A stretch of DNA of 64,000 bases from Sphingobium sp. DEHP117 (GTDB lineage Bacteria; Pseudomonadota; Alphaproteobacteria; Sphingomonadales; Sphingomonadaceae). The DNA lies in assembly GCF_030867385.1 (NCBI RefSeq), contig NZ_JAPFBJ010000002.1:473001-537000 (forward strand), written 5' to 3'. Of the stretch, positions 1 to 11,463 are shown in pieces (the first letter of the stretch is position 1; each line of letters starts with the position of its first letter). The notes under the pieces were generated by a model, which was not told where the DNA came from, did no database searches, and saw only the letters and a program-made list of their open reading frames with translations. Position numbers and translations under genes: made by a program.

Positions 1-95
1 ATCAGGTCATATTCGGGCACCCCACCCGCGATCACCGCCGCCTCCGCCGCCCGCATCTCGGCTGCGGTGAGAATGGGCTGAGCGTGCAAGCTCAT
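1..95 (-). CDS. nnr: Bifunctional NAD(P)H-hydrate repair enzyme, N-terminal fragment
   Basis: Only the first 31 codons lie in the window; the gene runs off the left edge. The translation begins [18 protein letters not shown] and continues to PEYDL. This is the opening of the YjeF_N epimerase domain found in bifunctional Nnr proteins, which repair hydrated NAD(P)H (epimerase plus ADP-dependent dehydratase). The ATG overlaps the ilvD stop codon as ATGA, so it is probably translated by coupling from ilvD. Family assignment rests on this short stretch alone. Confidence 0.75.
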   Translation of the reverse strand, partial: MSLHAQPILTAAEMRAAEAAVIAGGVPEYDL

Positions 96-1960
96 GCGCC
101 TCCGCGCTTCCCGCGAATCTGGCTCACATCGCGCACAGCGCCGCGCGCTGCGCTGGTCGTCATCGCGGCATAGGCCTGCAGTGCAGGCGAAACCTTTCGC
201 GGGCGCTCTTTGGCGGGCTGCCATGCCGCGTCGCCTCTGGCCTCCATCGCGGCACGACGCGCGGCCAGCTCCTCGTCGCTGATGGCGAGGCTGATCCTGC
301 GGCCAGGAATGTCGATCTCGATCCGGTCGCCGGTCTCGACCAGCCCGATCGCGCCGCCCTCCGCCGCCTCGGGCGAAACATGGCCGATCGAGAGGCCCGA
401 CGTGCCGCCCGAAAAGCGCCCGTCGGTGATGAGCGCACAGGCCGCGCCCAGCCCCTTGGATTTCAGATAGCTGGTGGGATAGAGCATTTCCTGCATGCCC
501 GGCCCGCCGCGCGGCCCCTCATAGCGGATCACCACCACGTCACCGGCCACGACCTGGCCGGTCAGGATCGCGGTGACGGCGGCGTCCTGGCTTTCGTAGA
601 CCTTGGCGGGGCCGGAGAAGGTGAGGATGCTCTCGTCCACGCCCGCCGTCTTCACGATGCAGCCATCCAGCGCGATGTTGCCGGATAGCACAGCGAGGCC
701 GCCGTCCTTGCTGAACGCATGGTCGGCCGAGCGGATGACCCCGGTGGCGCGATCGAGGTCCAGCTCGTCCCAGCGGCGCGATTGGCTGAACGCCGTCTGC
801 GTCGGCACGCCGCCCGGCGCCGCCATAAAGAACTCCTGCACCTTGGCGCTATTGGTCCGCTTGATGTCCCACTGGTTGAGCGCATCGCCCAGCGTGCGGC
901 TGTGCACCGTGGGGAGATCAGTATGCAGAAGGCCAGCCCGATCGAGCTCGCCGAGGATCGCCATGATACCACCCGCGCGGTGGACGTCTTCCATGTGCAC
1001 GTCCTGCTTGGCGGGCGCGACCTTCGAGAGGCAGGGCACCTGGCGCGAGAGCCGGTCGATGTCGGTCATGGTGAAGTCGACCCCGGCCTCATATGCCGCC
1101 GCGAGGAGGTGAAGCACCGTGTTGGTCGATCCGCCCATCGCGATGTCGAGGCTCATCGCATTCTCGAACGCGCCAAAGCTGGCAATGCTGCGCGGTAGCG
1201 CGCTCGCGTCATCCTCCACGTACCAGCGGTTACAAAGATCGACTATCAGACGCCCCGCCTCGCGGAACAGCTCGCCCCGGTCGGCGTGCGTTGCCAGCAT
1301 CGAGCCATTGCCGGGCAGCGACAGACCCAGCGCCTCGGTCAGGCAGTTCATCGAGTTGGCCGTAAACATGCCGGAGCAGGAACCGCAGGTCGGGCAGGCG
1401 GAACGTTCGATCGTCTGCACCTCCTCGTCGGAATATTTGTCGTCCGCGGCTGCGACCATCGCGTCGACGAGATCGAGCGCGACCTCCTTGCCCTTGAGGA
1501 TCACCTTGCCCGCTTCCATCGGCCCGCCCGAAACGAACACCACTGGGATGTTGATGCGCAGCGCCGCCATCAGCATGCCGGGCGTGATCTTGTCGCAGTT
1601 GGAGATGCACACCATCGCGTCGGCACAGTGGGCGTTGACCATATATTCGACGCTGTCGGCAATCAGATCACGGCTGGGGAGCGAATAGAGCATGCCGTCA
1701 TGCCCCATCGCGATCCCGTCATCGACCGCAATCGTGTTGAACTCCTTGGCGACGCCTCCCGCCGCCTCGATTTCGCGCGCGACCATCTGGCCAAGGTCTT
1801 TCAGGTGCACATGCCCCGGCACGAACTGGGTGAAGCTGTTGACCACCGCAATGATCGGCTTGCCGAAGTCGCTGTCCTTCATGCCGGTCGCGCGCCACAG
1901 CCCGCGCGCCCCGGCCATGTTGCGGCCATGGGTGGTAGTGCGGGAACGATAGGCAGGCAT
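92..1960 (-). CDS. ilvD: Dihydroxy-acid dehydratase
   Basis: This enzyme dehydrates 2,3-dihydroxy-isovalerate and -methylvalerate in branched-chain amino acid synthesis and needs an Fe-S cluster. Family signatures are intact: an N-terminal [15 protein letters not shown] stretch, NCDK with Cys122, and [12 protein letters not shown] with Cys195. I start at ATG 1960 (622 aa), which has GGAG nine bases upstream. A TTG three codons further out sits too close to that site to use it. The stop overlaps the nnr ATG. The roughly 100 bases upstream carry no gene and no clear promoter. Confidence 0.97.
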   Translation of the reverse strand: MPAYRSRTTTHGRNMAGARGLWRATGMKDSDFGKPIIAVVNSFTQFVPGHVHLKDLGQMVAREIEAAGGVAKEFNTIAVDDGIAMGHDGMLYSLPSRDLIADSVEYMVNAHCADAMVCISNCDKITPGMLMAALRINIPVVFVSGGPMEAGKVILKGKEVALDLVDAMVAAADDKYSDEEVQTIERSACPTCGSCSGMFTANSMNCLTEALGLSLPGNGSMLATHADRGELFREAGRLIVDLCNRWYVEDDASALPRSIASFGAFENAMSLDIAMGGSTNTVLHLLAAAYEAGVDFTMTDIDRLSRQVPCLSKVAPAKQDVHMEDVHRAGGIMAILGELDRAGLLHTDLPTVHSRTLGDALNQWDIKRTNSAKVQEFFMAAPGGVPTQTAFSQSRRWDELDLDRATGVIRSADHAFSKDGGLAVLSGNIALDGCIVKTAGVDESILTFSGPAKVYESQDAAVTAILTGQVVAGDVVVIRYEGPRGGPGMQEMLYPTSYLKSKGLGAACALITDGRFSGGTSGLSIGHVSPEAAEGGAIGLVETGDRIEIDIPGRRISLAISDEELAARRAAMEARGDAAWQPAKERPRKVSPALQAYAAMTTSAARGAVRDVSQIRGKRGGA

Positions 1961-2062
1961 GAGGCTCAACTCCGGTGTGGCATACTATATGGTGTTGCGC
2001 GGCCTAACGCAAAAGGGGGCGCAACCGAAGCGAAAAATCGGTCCGATCGGGCGCTCGCCTGC

Positions 2063-2779
2063 TTACGCTAATTGAACCCGGCATTGCTCCACAATCGGCG
2101 CGAGAATGTCCGCATAGCGCGCCTGCCCTGCCGCCGTAGCCGATATGTCCTGCCGCAGCTCGACACCGAGATAAGGTATGCCGTTCCCTTCGGCATGGCG
2201 GTTCATCGTGTAGTTCAGCTGGCGCCCGGAGTAGGGCAGCTGATCACCCACGATCAGCCCCGCGCTTTCCAGCAGCGGAACGGCAATGCGTGCCGCGCGG
2301 TCATCGTCGTTGTAGAGCACGCCGATTTCCCAAGGACGTTGTTGCTCCGGGTCGGCCGCCAAGCGCGGGGTGAAGCTATGGACCGAGAGAATGAACGGCC
2401 GGTCGATGGATGCTAGCAGCCGCTCGACCTCCCGATGATAAGGGCGATGGAAGCGGTTGATGCGCTGCTCGATGCTCGCGCTGCGGTTGCCGGGAATCGC
2501 ATGGCCGTCGCTCGCCGTAACAAGCAGGCCTGGCGCATCCTCTTCGCGGTTGAGGTCTATGACAAGGCGGGAAATGCCACCGAGGATCGCCGTGCATCCC
2601 AAGCTCCCCGCCAGCAGCGCCGCAACTTCCCCAGCGCCAATGTCGAGCGCGATATGCTGGTCGAGCAGCTCCGGCGCGATGCCGAGATCGATGTCGTCTG
2701 GTACATGATTGCTGGCGTGATCGGAGACGATCAGCACCGGCGCTTTGCCATGCGTCAGGATGCGGTGCGCCTCGCTCAT
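2063..2779 (-). CDS. N-formylglutamate amidohydrolase family protein
   Basis: A 238-residue protein of the N-formylglutamate amidohydrolase family, which hydrolyses N-formylglutamate to formate and glutamate in histidine degradation or acts on related N-formyl or N-acyl compounds. Visible family features are SDHASNHVP near the N-terminus, the GGISRLVIDLNR segment, and HSFTP in the middle. Start ATG 2779 overlaps the ispE stop as ATGA, making this the last gene of a four-gene coupled chain. No hut genes are nearby, so the true substrate is open. Confidence 0.85.
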   Translation of the reverse strand: MSEAHRILTHGKAPVLIVSDHASNHVPDDIDLGIAPELLDQHIALDIGAGEVAALLAGSLGCTAILGGISRLVIDLNREEDAPGLLVTASDGHAIPGNRSASIEQRINRFHRPYHREVERLLASIDRPFILSVHSFTPRLAADPEQQRPWEIGVLYNDDDRAARIAVPLLESAGLIVGDQLPYSGRQLNYTMNRHAEGNGIPYLGVELRQDISATAAGQARYADILAPIVEQCRVQLA

Positions 2780-3606
2780 CGCAGCACACTCGCGCAGGTC
2801 CACCAGCCCGGCTGCTGTGCGGCGATTTCGTCACGCGCAGCATCCCGCATCGCAGCGCTGTCGAAAAGCGCGAAGCAGGTCGCGCCAGAGCCGGACATAC
2901 GCACGAAATGCGCCGTGCCGATCTCGTCCAGCAGATAAAGCGCCAGGCCGATTTCGGGGACCAGCGCCACCGCGCCCGGCGTCAGATCGTTGCGCCAACC
3001 AGCACGGGCGATGGCGAGCGATCCGCGATCGGCACAGTCCCACCCCTGATAGACCGGACCGGTGGGGCAGGGCGTCAACGGGTTGACGAGGAGGATAGGC
3101 GTTCCCGCCACAGGCATGTCCGCAGGCGGGGGCGAGAGGACATCGCCGACGCCTGTTCCCAGCATGGCGCGGGAAGCGACGCAAGCCGCCATATCCGCGC
3201 CCAGCGGGCCGATGGCGGTGCATAGTTGATCTTCGGTGGCATCCAGCACCCACAACCGGTTGAGGCCGCGCGCCACGGCGGCAGCGTCGGCCGACCCGCC
3301 ACCCAGCCCCGCCGCGATCGGCAGGCGCTTGTCGAGGCTGATACGCGCCCCCGCACGCACCCCGAAATGCGCCTGCATCGCCTTGGCTGCGCGCAGCACC
3401 AGATTGTCGTCGTCGGTCGGCAGCCCCCCGGAAAATGGCCCGCTCGTGGCGAGGGTCAGATCCTCCGCCGCTTCAATCGCGATCCCATCGCCATCCGCGC
3501 AAAAGGCGAACAACGTTTCGATCTCGTGATACCCGTCAGGCAGCCGCGCCCGCACATGGAGCGCAAGGTTGATCTTGGCGTATGCGGTTTCCGTAATCGG
3601 CGTCAT
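2776..3606 (-). CDS. ispE: 4-diphosphocytidyl-2-C-methyl-D-erythritol kinase
   Basis: GHMP-family kinase of the MEP pathway that phosphorylates CDP-methylerythritol on the way to isoprenoids. The N-terminal AYAKINLALHV motif and the glycine-rich ATP loop PIAAGLGGGSADA (about residue 96) are both present, and 276 aa is normal for the family. The reading frame is open further upstream, but ATG 3606 is the right start: it overlaps the stop of the preceding TPR gene as ATGA and places AYAKINLAL at the usual distance from the N-terminus. Confidence 0.95.
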   Translation of the reverse strand: MTPITETAYAKINLALHVRARLPDGYHEIETLFAFCADGDGIAIEAAEDLTLATSGPFSGGLPTDDDNLVLRAAKAMQAHFGVRAGARISLDKRLPIAAGLGGGSADAAAVARGLNRLWVLDATEDQLCTAIGPLGADMAACVASRAMLGTGVGDVLSPPPADMPVAGTPILLVNPLTPCPTGPVYQGWDCADRGSLAIARAGWRNDLTPGAVALVPEIGLALYLLDEIGTAHFVRMSGSGATCFALFDSAAMRDAARDEIAAQQPGWWTCASVLR

Positions 3607-5248
3607 GGTGCGGGTGGAGCGGCCTCCGGCCCGACATCGATCTTGCGGCTGACACGCGCGCGCACTTTGGCATCGGCGTCGTCGCTCAGACCCACGAGCG
3701 CCGCCCGCCAGGCCGCTCGCGCTTCGAAACGCCGCCCGGCCGCCCACAGTATATCGCCCAGATGCTCGTTGATCTCGGCATTGCCCGGCGCGGTGGCGAC
3801 GGCATTCTCGATGAGGGGCAGCGCCCTGTCCCCCTGCCCGGCCTTGAACAGCGCCCAGCCCAGGCTGTCGATGAAAGCCGGTTCCTTGGGGGCGATGCGG
3901 TTGGCGCGTTCGAGCAGGGCGATTGCGCGGGGCAGCTCTTCGCCGCGGTCCGCCATCGCATAGCCGAGATAATTGAGCGCCGCAGCACTGTCAGGCGCGC
4001 GTTCCACGACCTTTTCCAGCAGCGGCTTCGCCTCCTGCCATTTGCCGGACTGTTCGAGTGCTGCCGCAAGTTGCAGGAGCAGGGCCGGATCGTCCTTGTC
4101 TGTCATCTGCGCACGCGCACGAGAATAGGCGTCGACCGCGCCCGCATTGTCTCCCGTCTGCACCAGAACGTCCGCCAGCAGACGTAGCGCTCGCGCATCC
4201 CCGGTGCGCGCCTGCTCACGCGCCAGCGCCACCGCCTGGGTGTCGTTGCCTTCCGCCACCATGGCGCGCAGGCGCAGTGTCTCCGCCTCGAACCGGGCCG
4301 GGGCGCACGGCTCCACGCCCGCCAGTACGGCGAGGGCGCTCTGGTGCATGTCTCCGATCATCGCAGCACGCGCGACAAGTAACCGGGCGTCGTCGTCAGC
4401 CGGATCAGCAAAGCTCGCCAGCCTGGCCAGGCTCAGAGTGGCTCGCGCATCGCCCTGACCGAGGAGATCGAGCGCGAGCCGGGCGAGCAGGCGCGCCAGC
4501 CCGGACTGCGGGGTGAAGGCCTGGGGTGTGGTGGCGCAGCGCCCCTCCGCTGGCACAGCATCGGCGCGCAGGTCCGTGGCAAGATCGGATCTCCCCAGTG
4601 CCGCAAAGCGGGCCGCCATTGCTTCGCGCTGTGCCGGGCCGAATGCGGTGCCGCGCGCCCGCGCCTGCGTATAAGTATCGGCCGCGCCGGGCGCATCGCC
4701 CAGCGCAAGCCGCTGAAGCAGCAGCTGCTCTTCGGTATAGCGCACGGCGAACACGGCATAGGGCTTGTCGACCGGCACCACCGGCGGGTCATAGGGCCCG
4801 TCCTTCATCGAGACCCAGCTCTGCATGAACGGCACGATGAAAGCAAAATTGCCCTCGCGCTCGATGCGGCTCACGAGTGCGCGTGCTTCCTTCCATTTCC
4901 CCCGCTCCATTGCCTCGGCGAGCAACAGCACGGTGCCATCGGGGGGGAGCATGCCCGCGTCATCGAGCGTCCGCGCGGCCTTCAGCGCGAGCGTCTTGTC
5001 GCCTGCCAGCACCGCCTGGCGATAGGCGCGGCTCGCAACATCGGGGCTGGCGGGATCGAGGCTCAGCGCCTGCGCATAGGCTTGCGCGGCCTGCTGCATC
5101 GCGCCATCGCCCTCGGCGACCCGCGCCTGAACATAGGCGCCCAGCCGCTGCTGCTCGAGGCTCGCGGCGGAGGCAGTGCCGATTCCGGCCGACACCGCCA
5201 AAGCCAGCGCGGTTGATATCAGCGTCTGCCTGTGCGGCACATCAATCC

Positions 5249-5252
<4 letters not shown>
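3603..5252 (-). CDS. Exported tetratricopeptide-repeat protein
   Basis: A 549-residue protein with a signal peptide (hydrophobic stretch STALALAVSAGIGTASA) followed by many degenerate 34-residue TPR helical hairpins, for example ALNYLGYAMADRGEELPRA near residue 430. It is probably periplasmic or outer-membrane associated and acts as a protein-interaction scaffold; the partner is unknown. The start is GTG 5252, overlapping the ETF-QO stop as GTGA, and ispE follows with another 4-base overlap. Its position between ETF-QO and ispE does not suggest a function. Confidence 0.85.
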
Positions 5253-6901
<1,649 letters not shown>

Positions 6902-6981
6902 TTCCGTCTCCAGTGGGCTGCGCGCTCGATCGTCTTGGGTCCGACCGGCGCACCGTTCCAACAGTTCAGCACTGAGCGGCG

Positions 6982-7767
6982 ATGACCCTTCTTGACGCAT
7001 TCGTCAAGCCATGCGCCTATGCGCTTATGCGGGTAGAACAATATATGGGTGCGCGGGCTACACCTCTCAAGGCGCAGATTGAAAGCACGCTGGCGTGGTG
7101 GGCGCTGGCGGGTGTGGAGAGCGCCATCACGGATCAGCCGGTCAACTGGTTGACGCCGAAGCAGCCATCGCCGCGCGCTGCTCAGACACGCGTATTGCCC
7201 GGCGATACGGGTTTTCCCGATAGGCTAGATGATTTTCACGCCTATCTGGCTCAAGCGCAAACCCTGCCTGAAGGCTCATGGCCCGGCCCGCGCATCATGC
7301 CGGCAGGGCCGCCTGCTCCGAGCCTGATGATCCTGGTCCACGCGCCAGACGCACTTGCGACGAAGCATGGCGCGCCGTTGGAAGGGGCAGGGATGAGCCT
7401 GTTGGCGCGCCTGCTCCGCGCCGTGGGACTCGAGCCGACTGACTGCTATTTTGCGACCCTCAGCCTGGTCACCCCGCCTGGCGGGATGATTGACGGCGCT
7501 GTAGTGGAAAGCCTTGTCGCACGCATGCGTCACCACATCGGTCTGGTCGCGCCCAAATCGCTAATGCTCATCGGCGATCAGGCGAACCGTGCTCTCCGTC
7601 CGACCGGCGGTCTTGATACAAGCGGAAATTTACTTTTTGTTAACCATTCGGGCGGCATGGTTCCCGCGGTCGCGATTGCGCATCCCCGGCTTATGCAGGG
7701 GCAGCCGATGGCAAAGGCGGAAGCGTGGCGGCTGTTGCGGGAACTGGTCAAAGGTTGGGGACAGTGA
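6982..7767 (+). CDS. Uracil-DNA glycosylase superfamily protein
   Basis: A 261-residue protein resembling the uracil-DNA-glycosylase fold as found in sphingomonads. The central strand LMILVHAP, the KSLMLIGDQA strand and the late AHPRLM histidine loop fit the superfamily, but the usual GEAPG loop of family 4 enzymes is degenerate, so activity on uracil is not assured. The start is uncertain: ATG 6982, 7030 or 7048 are all possible and none has a strong ribosome site. It is divergent from ETF-QO and its stop overlaps the next gene as GTGA. Confidence 0.65.
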   Translation: MTLLDAFVKPCAYALMRVEQYMGARATPLKAQIESTLAWWALAGVESAITDQPVNWLTPKQPSPRAAQTRVLPGDTGFPDRLDDFHAYLAQAQTLPEGSWPGPRIMPAGPPAPSLMILVHAPDALATKHGAPLEGAGMSLLARLLRAVGLEPTDCYFATLSLVTPPGGMIDGAVVESLVARMRHHIGLVAPKSLMLIGDQANRALRPTGGLDTSGNLLFVNHSGGMVPAVAIAHPRLMQGQPMAKAEAWRLLRELVKGWGQ

Positions 7768-9503
7768 GAGCATCATTTGTGGCTTTAATGGCGGCTGCGC
7801 TGGTGGCGCAGGCCGGAGTTGCGCGTGCGGAGCCCACGCTTGTCGCGCCGGTCGGTGCTGCAGATGCCCAGAACGCGGTCGCGCCCCTTTCCCAGCAAGA
7901 CACCTATCGCGCTGTGTTCGCCGCGCTGCGTGCCGGCAACTGGGCCGAAGCGAAGACGCGCATCGCCTCGCTGGACAAGGACGATCCGGTGCGCGCGGTT
8001 GCGTTGGCCGAGTTATATACCGCCAAAAATTCCCCCCGCGCCGAGTTGTTCGACCTGCTGGCCCTGATCAATACAGCCAATTGGTTGCCCGAATCGAACC
8101 AGCTTGCGCGTATGGCGAAGAAGCGCGGTGCGGATATCCTACCGGACGGGCCGCAGGTGCAGAAACTGATGTGGCTCGGCGCGGCACCCAAGCGGCAATA
8201 TACGCCCACCGTCAAGCAGGACGCGGCGGCGCAGGCGCTGGTCGCCCAGATCCAGCCCTATATCAAGGCGGATACTCCCGGTGCGGGCGAAGCGCTGATC
8301 ACGCCGGAGATCGAAACCACGCTGACCGTGGACGGCCTCGCCGAAGCGCGGCAGCGGCTCGCCTGGGCTTATTATATCGGCAACGACGACAGTAACGCCC
8401 TGCGCCTCGCGGCGCGGGCGCTGGAGACCGGCTCCACCGGAGACTGGGCGGTGCAGGCGCACTGGACCATTGGCCTCTCCAACTGGCGCGCCAATGATCC
8501 GCGCACGGCGGCAGCCGCTTTCGAGCGCGTCGGCGCCATGGCCAAGAATGACGATATGCGCGCGGCAGGGCATTATTGGGCTGCCCGTGCATGGATGAAC
8601 GCCGGCCAGCCCGCCAAGGTGAGCGCGCTCCTAAGGCGCGCCGCCGAGCGGTCCGACACCTTCTATGGCATGCTCGCGCGCGAGACGCTGGGGCTGGAGG
8701 CGCCGCAGGCCGCCATCAACCCCATGCGCTCGACCGCGATCATGGACAAGCCCGCCGTCCGTGCCGCGCTCTCGCTGCACGAGATCGGGGAAAACGAGTT
8801 TGCGGATGCCCTGCTGCGCCATCAGGCGGCGCTCGGCACCGTACGCGATTATGATTCGCTACTCGCGCTGACGGATACGCTCGATCTGCCTGCCACCCAG
8901 ATCTGGCTGGCACAGCATGGCCCGGCGGGGCACAATGGGGGCAGTTTCGGACGCTTTCCACGGCCAAGCTGGGCGCCGGAAGGCGGATGGCGCATTCACC
9001 CTGCGCTGGTGTTCGCCCACGCGCTCCAGGAATCCGGTTTCCGTACCGATGCCGTCAGCCCGGCGGGCGCGCGCGGCCTGATGCAGGTGATGCCCGGCAC
9101 GGCGCGGCTGGTGGCGGGCGATGCCGTCAGCGCGGCCCGGCTTTCCAATCCTGCCGTCAACATGGAATATGGCCAGCGCTATCTTGAGCAGCTGCGCGAT
9201 ATGAAGGCGACGGGTGGACTGCTGCCCAAGGTGATGGCGGCGTACAATGCCGGACCGGCTCCGGTCGAGCGGTGGAACAGCCAGGTGCGCGACAATGGCG
9301 ATCCGCTGTTGTTCATGGAGTCGCTGCCTTATTACGAGACCCGCGCGTACGTAAACATCGTGATGCGCAACTACTGGATGTACGACCTGCGCGAGACCGG
9401 CAAGGCAGACGCGCTCACCGCGATGGCGCAAGGGCGCTGGCCCGCTTTCCCCACCCTCAAGAACGGTAAGCCGGTCGAGCTTAGCTACCGGATCAATCGC
9501 TGA
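7764..9503 (+). CDS. Soluble lytic murein transglycosylase, exported
   Basis: A 579-residue Slt70-type enzyme that cleaves peptidoglycan glycan strands in the periplasm. It has a signal peptide (ASFVALMAAALVAQAGVARA), a long helical superhelix of repeats, and a C-terminal SLT lysozyme-like domain in which QESGF supplies catalytic Glu423, followed by GLMQVMPGTA and MAAYNAGP. The start is GTG 7764, overlapping the previous stop as GTGA; an in-frame extension upstream would put 13 residues before the signal peptide and is unlikely. A role in flagellar wall passage is possible but not shown. Confidence 0.93.
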   Translation: MRASFVALMAAALVAQAGVARAEPTLVAPVGAADAQNAVAPLSQQDTYRAVFAALRAGNWAEAKTRIASLDKDDPVRAVALAELYTAKNSPRAELFDLLALINTANWLPESNQLARMAKKRGADILPDGPQVQKLMWLGAAPKRQYTPTVKQDAAAQALVAQIQPYIKADTPGAGEALITPEIETTLTVDGLAEARQRLAWAYYIGNDDSNALRLAARALETGSTGDWAVQAHWTIGLSNWRANDPRTAAAAFERVGAMAKNDDMRAAGHYWAARAWMNAGQPAKVSALLRRAAERSDTFYGMLARETLGLEAPQAAINPMRSTAIMDKPAVRAALSLHEIGENEFADALLRHQAALGTVRDYDSLLALTDTLDLPATQIWLAQHGPAGHNGGSFGRFPRPSWAPEGGWRIHPALVFAHALQESGFRTDAVSPAGARGLMQVMPGTARLVAGDAVSAARLSNPAVNMEYGQRYLEQLRDMKATGGLLPKVMAAYNAGPAPVERWNSQVRDNGDPLLFMESLPYYETRAYVNIVMRNYWMYDLRETGKADALTAMAQGRWPAFPTLKNGKPVELSYRINR

Positions 9504-9505
9504 TC

Positions 9506-10033
9506 ATGCCGATCGACGAGAATGCTGTGTTCCTGCCGGTGCGTATCGCGCTGATGACGATATCCGACACGCGCGGGCTGCACGATGATCTATCAGGTGA
9601 TGCGCTGGTCGAGCGCATCCACGACGCCGGGCATGAACTTGCCGCCCGCGTGATCGAAACCGACGATGTCGAGCGCATCGTCGAGCGATTGCAGGAGTGG
9701 ATCGAGGACCCGCAGGTCGATTGTATCATCACCACAGGCGGAACCGGCGTCACCGGGCGGGATGTCACGCCCGAGGCGCTTGCAAAGGTGGCGGACAAGG
9801 ATATTCCCGGGTTCGGCGAGCTGTTTCGCCTGATCAGTTTCCAGAAGATCGGCAGCTCGACCATCCAGTCCCGCGCGTGCGCCTGCGTCGCCAGCGGCAC
9901 TTATATCTTCGCTTTGCCGGGTAGCCCCGGCGCGGTGAAGGACGGGTGGGACGGCATTCTCATTACCCAGCTCGACAGCCGGTTCAGGCCCTGCAACTTC
10001 GTGGAGCTGATGCCCCGGTTGAAGGAACGATAG
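9506..10033 (+). CDS. moaB: Molybdenum cofactor biosynthesis protein B
   Basis: MoaB/MogA-family protein of 175 aa that adenylylates molybdopterin before metal insertion. The hallmark TTGGTGVTGRDVTPEA lies near residue 77, and the later LPGSPGAVKDGWDGI and ALMTISDTR segments also match. The ATG follows the transglycosylase stop by two bases, so the two are probably co-transcribed. No other moa or moe genes are in the window. Confidence 0.93.
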   Translation: MPIDENAVFLPVRIALMTISDTRGLHDDLSGDALVERIHDAGHELAARVIETDDVERIVERLQEWIEDPQVDCIITTGGTGVTGRDVTPEALAKVADKDIPGFGELFRLISFQKIGSSTIQSRACACVASGTYIFALPGSPGAVKDGWDGILITQLDSRFRPCNFVELMPRLKER

Positions 10034-10044
10034 GCAGGGCCGGT

Positions 10045-10392
10045 TCAACCCGAGGCCAGCCCCTCCATGATCAGGCGGTTGACCTCAATAAGGTCAGACA
10101 AGGCGGCGCGTCCGGCGATGATCTCGCTGCTGTGCCTGTCTACCCATAGAGACAGCGAGATGATGCTCGCGCGCAATGGTGCGGGTAGGCGGTTGCCGCC
10201 ATCGGCGCAGGTCGCCCCGAAGGTAGCCCAGATCTCGCGGTTCCAGTGGATCACGTCCACGAGCGCCGCACCCTTCAAGGCGGCGCGCTCCGCCTCGATC
10301 AGCGCGCCCGTCACCTGCCCCAGCAGGCGATGCTCTGCGCTGCGCGGTGCTTCCGAAAAACTGCGCGCGCGTTGATAGGCGGATAGGCCCAT
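10045..10392 (-). CDS. flaF: Flagellar biosynthesis regulator FlaF
   Basis: A 115-residue alphaproteobacterial FlaF protein, which in Caulobacter and relatives works against FlbT to promote flagellin translation. Matching features are YQRAR at the N-terminus, IHWNREIWATFGATC in the middle, and the ASIISLSLWVDRHS helix. AGGAG lies just upstream of the ATG. It stands alone here, without flbT or flagellin, and is transcribed away from the motA–che block, sharing the 186-base divergent intergenic region with it. Confidence 0.88.
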   Translation of the reverse strand: MGLSAYQRARSFSEAPRSAEHRLLGQVTGALIEAERAALKGAALVDVIHWNREIWATFGATCADGGNRLPAPLRASIISLSLWVDRHSSEIIAGRAALSDLIEVNRLIMEGLASG

Positions 10393-10433
10393 ATCGTCTC
10401 CTGGCGCGCCCGTGTGCGCGTTCCACCCTTATT

Positions 10434-10447
10434 ATAGCGTGCGCTAT
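10434..10447. promoter_or_regulatory. Candidate operator: inverted repeat ATAGCG-TG-CGCTAT
   Basis: A perfect 6-base inverted repeat with a 2-base centre lies between the divergent flaF and motA genes. On the flaF strand a TATAAT-like hexamer overlaps its edge. The arrangement would suit a repressor or activator site controlling one or both motility transcripts. This is inference from symmetry and position only; no family consensus is recognised. Confidence 0.3.
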
Positions 10448-10578
10448 CGACGCGCGCGAAGGGCGGGGCCAATTCCGGCAACATGGTAAACATTCTGGTG
10501 AGGTGCCGCCCGGCCCGCGCCTGCCCGTCCTATAATTCCCGATAAGCAGTGTCTTACTCGTGAGGGACGAACCTTGTC

Positions 10579-11463
10579 ATGCTGAACGGCGTAGGCTTCA
10601 TCATCATTCTTGTCTGCGTGTTCGGCAGCTTCGTGATGGCGGGCGGCAAGATGGACATCATCCTGCATGCCCTGCCACATGAAATGATGGCGATCGGGGG
10701 CGCGGCAGTCGGCGCGTTCATCGTCTCCAACGACATGCATACGGTGAAGCTGGCCGGCAAGGGTCTGGCGCGCAGCTTCAAGGGATCGCGCTGGAAGGAA
10801 AGCGATTATCTTGACCTTCTCACCCTGCTGTTCCAGCTGCTGACGCTGTTTCGCAAGGATGGCGCCACCGCGCTGGAGCCGCACCTCGACAACCCGCATG
10901 AGAGCAGCCTGTTCTCGCGCTTTCCCGGCATCGTCGCCGACCACCATCTGGTGGAGTTCATCTGCGACTATCTGCGCATGATGACGGTCAACTTTGAGGA
11001 TCCAAACCAGATGGCTGAGGCGATGGAGGCGGATATTGACCGCCATCATCACGAGGAAGCTGAGCCGCAGCACGCATTGCAGACCATGGCGGACGGCCTG
11101 CCCGCGATCGGCATCGTTGCGGCGGTCCTGGGCGTCATCAAGACCATGGGGTCTATCGACCAGCCGGTGGAGATACTGGGCAGCATGATCGGCGGCGCGC
11201 TGGTGGGCACCTTCATGGGTGTGTTGCTCAGCTACTGCGTCGTTGGCCCGCTCGCCTCCAAGCTCAACCAGACCATCGAGGCGGACTCCAAGCCCTACAT
11301 TTTGGCCAAGACCGCGATCGTCGGATACGCCCAGAGCCTGCCTGTACAGGTCGCCGTCGAGATCGCGCGGCGCATGACGCCGTCAGCCATGGCCCCGACA
11401 TTCCAGCAACTCGAAACCGCACTAGACGAGGCGAAAAATGGACTCACCCCACAAGCTGCTTGA
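10579..11463 (+). CDS. motA: Flagellar motor stator protein MotA
   Basis: Integral membrane stator subunit (294 aa) that, with MotB, conducts protons to drive flagellar rotation. Four hydrophobic segments are visible, two at the N-terminus (GVGFIIILVCVFGSFVMAG and EMMAIGGAAVGAFIV) and two after residue 170 (LPAIGIVAAVLGVIKTMG and IGGALVGTFMGVLLSYCVV). The large cytoplasmic loop lies between. It begins a plus-strand block whose last genes include motB, so the chemotaxis genes are nested between the two stator genes. Confidence 0.95.
   Translation: MLNGVGFIIILVCVFGSFVMAGGKMDIILHALPHEMMAIGGAAVGAFIVSNDMHTVKLAGKGLARSFKGSRWKESDYLDLLTLLFQLLTLFRKDGATALEPHLDNPHESSLFSRFPGIVADHHLVEFICDYLRMMTVNFEDPNQMAEAMEADIDRHHHEEAEPQHALQTMADGLPAIGIVAAVLGVIKTMGSIDQPVEILGSMIGGALVGTFMGVLLSYCVVGPLASKLNQTIEADSKPYILAKTAIVGYAQSLPVQVAVEIARRMTPSAMAPTFQQLETALDEAKNGLTPQAA

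Noticed and set aside
10500-10560. CCCGATAA upstream of motA resembling a sigma-28 -10 element.
   Set aside because: No TAAA-type -35 element lies at the required distance, so a flagellar sigma-28 promoter is not supported.
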